From CAZQSL01 sp964595945 (GTDB taxonomy: Bacteria > UBP15 > UBA6099 > JAJRTR01), in assembly GCA_964595945.1 (NCBI GenBank), contig CAZQSL010000081.1, positions 1-16,732 on the forward strand: DNA of 16,732 bases. The letters are read 5' to 3'. The notes beneath the pieces are model-generated. The model was not told the origin of the DNA. It was given only the letters and a program-made list of their open reading frames with translations, and ran no database searches. Of this stretch, positions 14,654-16,732 are shown one piece after another (the stretch's first letter is position 1; every line of letters starts with the position of its first letter). A program made the position numbers and the translations under genes.

Positions 14654-14707
14654 CAGCCGGATGTGACACACTTGATATGACAGGCTATCGCTGCGGTCGT
14701 CATTGTG

Positions 14708-14750
14708 TTACAATTTCGCTCGGCTGCCATATATTTGCAGCGAGTTGTAA
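14708..14750. promoter_or_regulatory. Bulged inverted repeat overlapping the ftsH -35 region
   Basis: TTACAA (14708-14713) and TTGTAA (14745-14750) are the outer arms. CTCGGCTGC (14719-14727) and GCAGCGAG (14737-14744) form the inner stem with one bulged G and a 9-nt loop; five left-arm bases (14714-14718) are unpaired. The right outer arm is also the putative -35 of ftsH, so a bound regulator would compete with polymerase. Chance is possible. Confidence 0.3.
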
Positions 14751-14772
14751 TCGCGGCGGCGGCTGTTATAAT
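14745..14772 (+). promoter_or_regulatory. Candidate sigma70 promoter for ftsH
   Basis: TTGTAA (14745-14750), 16 nt, then a consensus TATAAT (14767-14772). The start is expected near 14779, giving a leader of about 20 nt to the ATG at 14799 or about 50 nt to the ATG at 14829. No sigma32-like sequence was noticed. Confidence 0.5.
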
Positions 14773-14828
14773 CAGTTAGTAATATATATTGAGCGCACAT
14801 GCCGTGTGCATCGAAAGTGACCGACAGG

Positions 14829-16732
14829 ATGCAAAACCAGAAGCCAGCAAACAAACTCTCCAAGTACTCATTCCTGATAATCGTTGCGGCGTCGATCATG
14901 ATATTGGCCTTTGCGATGAGAAATCCCATGGGGCAGGAACAGCAGAAAGTCTCATACAGCGACTTTCTGACCAAAGTCGAAACCCGGCAGATCGCCAAAG
15001 TCGTGATTTCCAACAGTACTGGCAAAATCACCGGCGAACTCAGCGACGGCAAAAAATTCATCACCGACGCACCCAGAGACGAAAACCTCATCAAAGCACT
15101 GCGAGACAACAAAATCGCGTTTTCGGCTGAAAACCCCGGACTCAAGGAAGGTATCGGCTCATCGCTTGTCATGATGATATTGCCAGTCGGGGTGATCCTC
15201 GCACTATGGTTCCTCATCATGCGCCAGGCGTCTGTCGGCGGCAGCCAGGCCATGAACTTCGGACGCAGCCGCGCAAAACTCCTCAACGACAACCAGCCCC
15301 GTACCACATTCGATGACGTCGCGGGCGTCGACGAAGCCAAGGAAGAACTCAAGGAAATCGTGGACTTTCTCAAAGACCCGAAAAAATTCCAGCTCCTCGG
15401 CGCAAAAATACCCAGAGGCGTCCTGCTCGTAGGCCCTCCGGGATCAGGAAAGACACTCCTCGCGCGCGCAGTCGCCGGCGAAGCGAAGGTATCCTTTTAT
15501 CACATGAGCGGCTCGGATTTTGTCGAAATGTTCGTCGGCGTCGGCGCATCCCGCGTCCGCGATCTGTTCGAACAGGCCAAAAAAAGCGCCCCATGCCTTG
15601 TATTCATGGACGAAATCGACGCCGTCGGCCGCCAGCGCGGCGCGGGACTTGGCGGAGGGCATGACGAACGCGAACAGACCCTCAACCAGCTCCTCGTCGA
15701 AATGGACGGATTCGACCCCAACAGCGGAGTCATCCTCCTTGCCGCCACCAACCGCCCCGACGTGCTCGATCCAGCACTCCTCCGCCCCGGCAGGTTCGAC
15801 CGCCAGGTCGTCGTCGACGAGCCCGACGTCAAAGGCCGCGAAGAAATCCTCAAAGTCCACGCCCGCGGCAAACCCATCGACCAGGCCGTCAACCTCGGCA
15901 TGATCGCGCGCCGCACCCCGGGATTCACCGGTGCCGACCTCAGCAACGTCCTCAACGAAGCCGCCATCCTCGCCGCCCGCGGCAACTGCACTCTCATCAC
16001 CACCGCACACATCGAAGACGCCATCGAACGCGTCATCGCCGGTCCCGAACGCAAAAGCCGCCTCATGAGCGACCACGAGCGCCGCATCACCGCCTGCCAC
16101 GAAGCCGGCCACGCGCTCGTCGCAAAACTCAGCGACGGCTCAGACCCGGTCCACAAAATCTCCATCCTCCCCCGTGGCCGCGCACTCGGCTATACACTGC
16201 AACTGCCCATCGAAGACAAATACCTCCAGACACGCAAAGACCTCCTTCACCGCATCCGCGTACTCCTCGGCGGCCGCGTCGCCGAAAAAATCGTATTCGA
16301 CGAAATCACCACCGGCGCATCCAACGACATCGAACGCGCCTCCAAAATCGCACGCCGCATGGTCTGCGAATTCGGCATGAGCGACGAACTCGGCCCCATC
16401 GCATTCGGTCACAAACAGGAAACCGTTTTCCTCGGCCGCGACTTTTCCAACGAACGCAACTACAGCGAAGACGTCGCCTCTCGCATCGACGCAGAAATCC
16501 AGAAGCTCATCACCGACGCTTACAACGCCGTCTCAGACCTCATCAACGAACACCGCGACCGGCTCGACCTCATCACCGAAGAGCTCATCGCTCACGAAAC
16601 CCTCGACGGCGCGCGCCTCGAAGCTCTCCTCGACGGCCTCAAACTCTCGGATGAGGAAATCGCACAAAAAGAGTCCGAATACCGCAAAGTCATGGAAGAA
16701 AAAAATCTCGCCGATGCCATGACGTTCGCCCC
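14829..16732 (+). CDS. ftsH: ATP-dependent zinc metalloprotease FtsH (extreme C-terminus beyond window)
   Basis: 634 codons are visible, open at the right edge; FtsH is usually 610-700 residues, so little is missing. It is the membrane-anchored AAA+ protease that degrades misfolded membrane proteins and regulators. TM1 is at about 14-30, the periplasmic domain at 31-108, TM2 at about 111-131. The AAA module has Walker A GPPGSGKT (202-209; the family norm is GPPGTGKT), the pore motif 'FVG' near 235, Walker B 'LVFMDEID' (257-264) and the second region of homology 'TNRPDVLDPALLRPGRFDR' (307-325). The protease domain has HEAGH (424-428) and the third zinc ligand D500 in 'TTGASND'. In-frame starts at ATG 14799 and GTG 14817 are also possible, because the nearest upstream stop is at 14790. 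None has a strong ribosome-binding site; 14829 gives the usual short cytoplasmic tail. It is divergent from the exported-protein gene. Confidence 0.95.
   Translation, partial: MQNQKPANKLSKYSFLIIVAASIMILAFAMRNPMGQEQQKVSYSDFLTKVETRQIAKVVISNSTGKITGELSDGKKFITDAPRDENLIKALRDNKIAFSAENPGLKEGIGSSLVMMILPVGVILALWFLIMRQASVGGSQAMNFGRSRAKLLNDNQPRTTFDDVAGVDEAKEELKEIVDFLKDPKKFQLLGAKIPRGVLLVGPPGSGKTLLARAVAGEAKVSFYHMSGSDFVEMFVGVGASRVRDLFEQAKKSAPCLVFMDEIDAVGRQRGAGLGGGHDEREQTLNQLLVEMDGFDPNSGVILLAATNRPDVLDPALLRPGRFDRQVVVDEPDVKGREEILKVHARGKPIDQAVNLGMIARRTPGFTGADLSNVLNEAAILAARGNCTLITTAHIEDAIERVIAGPERKSRLMSDHERRITACHEAGHALVAKLSDGSDPVHKISILPRGRALGYTLQLPIEDKYLQTRKDLLHRIRVLLGGRVAEKIVFDEITTGASNDIERASKIARRMVCEFGMSDELGPIAFGHKQETVFLGRDFSNERNYSEDVASRIDAEIQKLITDAYNAVSDLINEHRDRLDLITEELIAHETLDGARLEALLDGLKLSDEEIAQKESEYRKVMEEKNLADAMTFA

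Noticed and set aside
15444..16165. Two 220-codon minus-strand frames opposite ftsH
   Set aside because: They lie entirely against the conserved AAA and protease domains and show no protein-like features.

Overview
The window is chromosomal housekeeping DNA from a moderately GC-rich bacterium. It holds ten protein-coding genes (the first and last run off the ends), plus short regulatory and repeat sequences. No rRNA, tRNA, CRISPR array, transposase or phage gene was recognised. The Sec-exported protein and the FtsH, PgpH and chaperone genes are typical of many phyla. Gene order (hrcA-dnaJ-rsmE-phoH-pgpH), a MurC-like paralogue and a MerR-receiver fusion suggest an environmental, probably little-studied lineage, but the phylum cannot be named from sequence reading alone.

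Layout. (1) Positions 1-5422, minus strand, read right to left: hrcA (heat-shock repressor), dnaJ (co-chaperone), a 162-bp palindromic repeat, rsmE (16S rRNA methyltransferase), phoH (ATPase linked to RNA metabolism) and pgpH (7TM-HD c-di-AMP phosphodiesterase, truncated by the window edge). grpE and dnaK, the usual partners between hrcA and dnaJ, are absent here. (2) Positions 5423-5656: a divergent control region with promoter-like sequences on both strands, an 8-bp direct repeat at 21-bp spacing, and a palindrome inside the rightward promoter spacer. (3) Positions 5657-10377, plus strand: a MerR-type DNA-binding domain fused to a response-regulator receiver; a conserved protein of the family often labelled 'quinate 5-dehydrogenase'; a divergent MurC-type ligase; and an MFS transporter with its own promoter. 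(4) Positions 10381-14615, minus strand: a secreted protein with a long Thr/Ala/Pro-rich linker, then a long RelA/SpoT homologue with an intact hydrolase site but an eroded synthetase domain. (5) From 14829, plus strand: ftsH, missing only its extreme C-terminus.

Functional theme. Much of the window concerns proteostasis and stress signalling: HrcA, DnaJ, FtsH, (p)ppGpp turnover and c-di-AMP turnover. The most intriguing arrangement is the HspR-like MerR-receiver fusion transcribed divergently from hrcA-dnaJ. It raises the possibility that a phosphorelay controls chaperone expression beside, or instead of, the usual CIRCE/HrcA circuit. That link is inference from position and domain resemblance.
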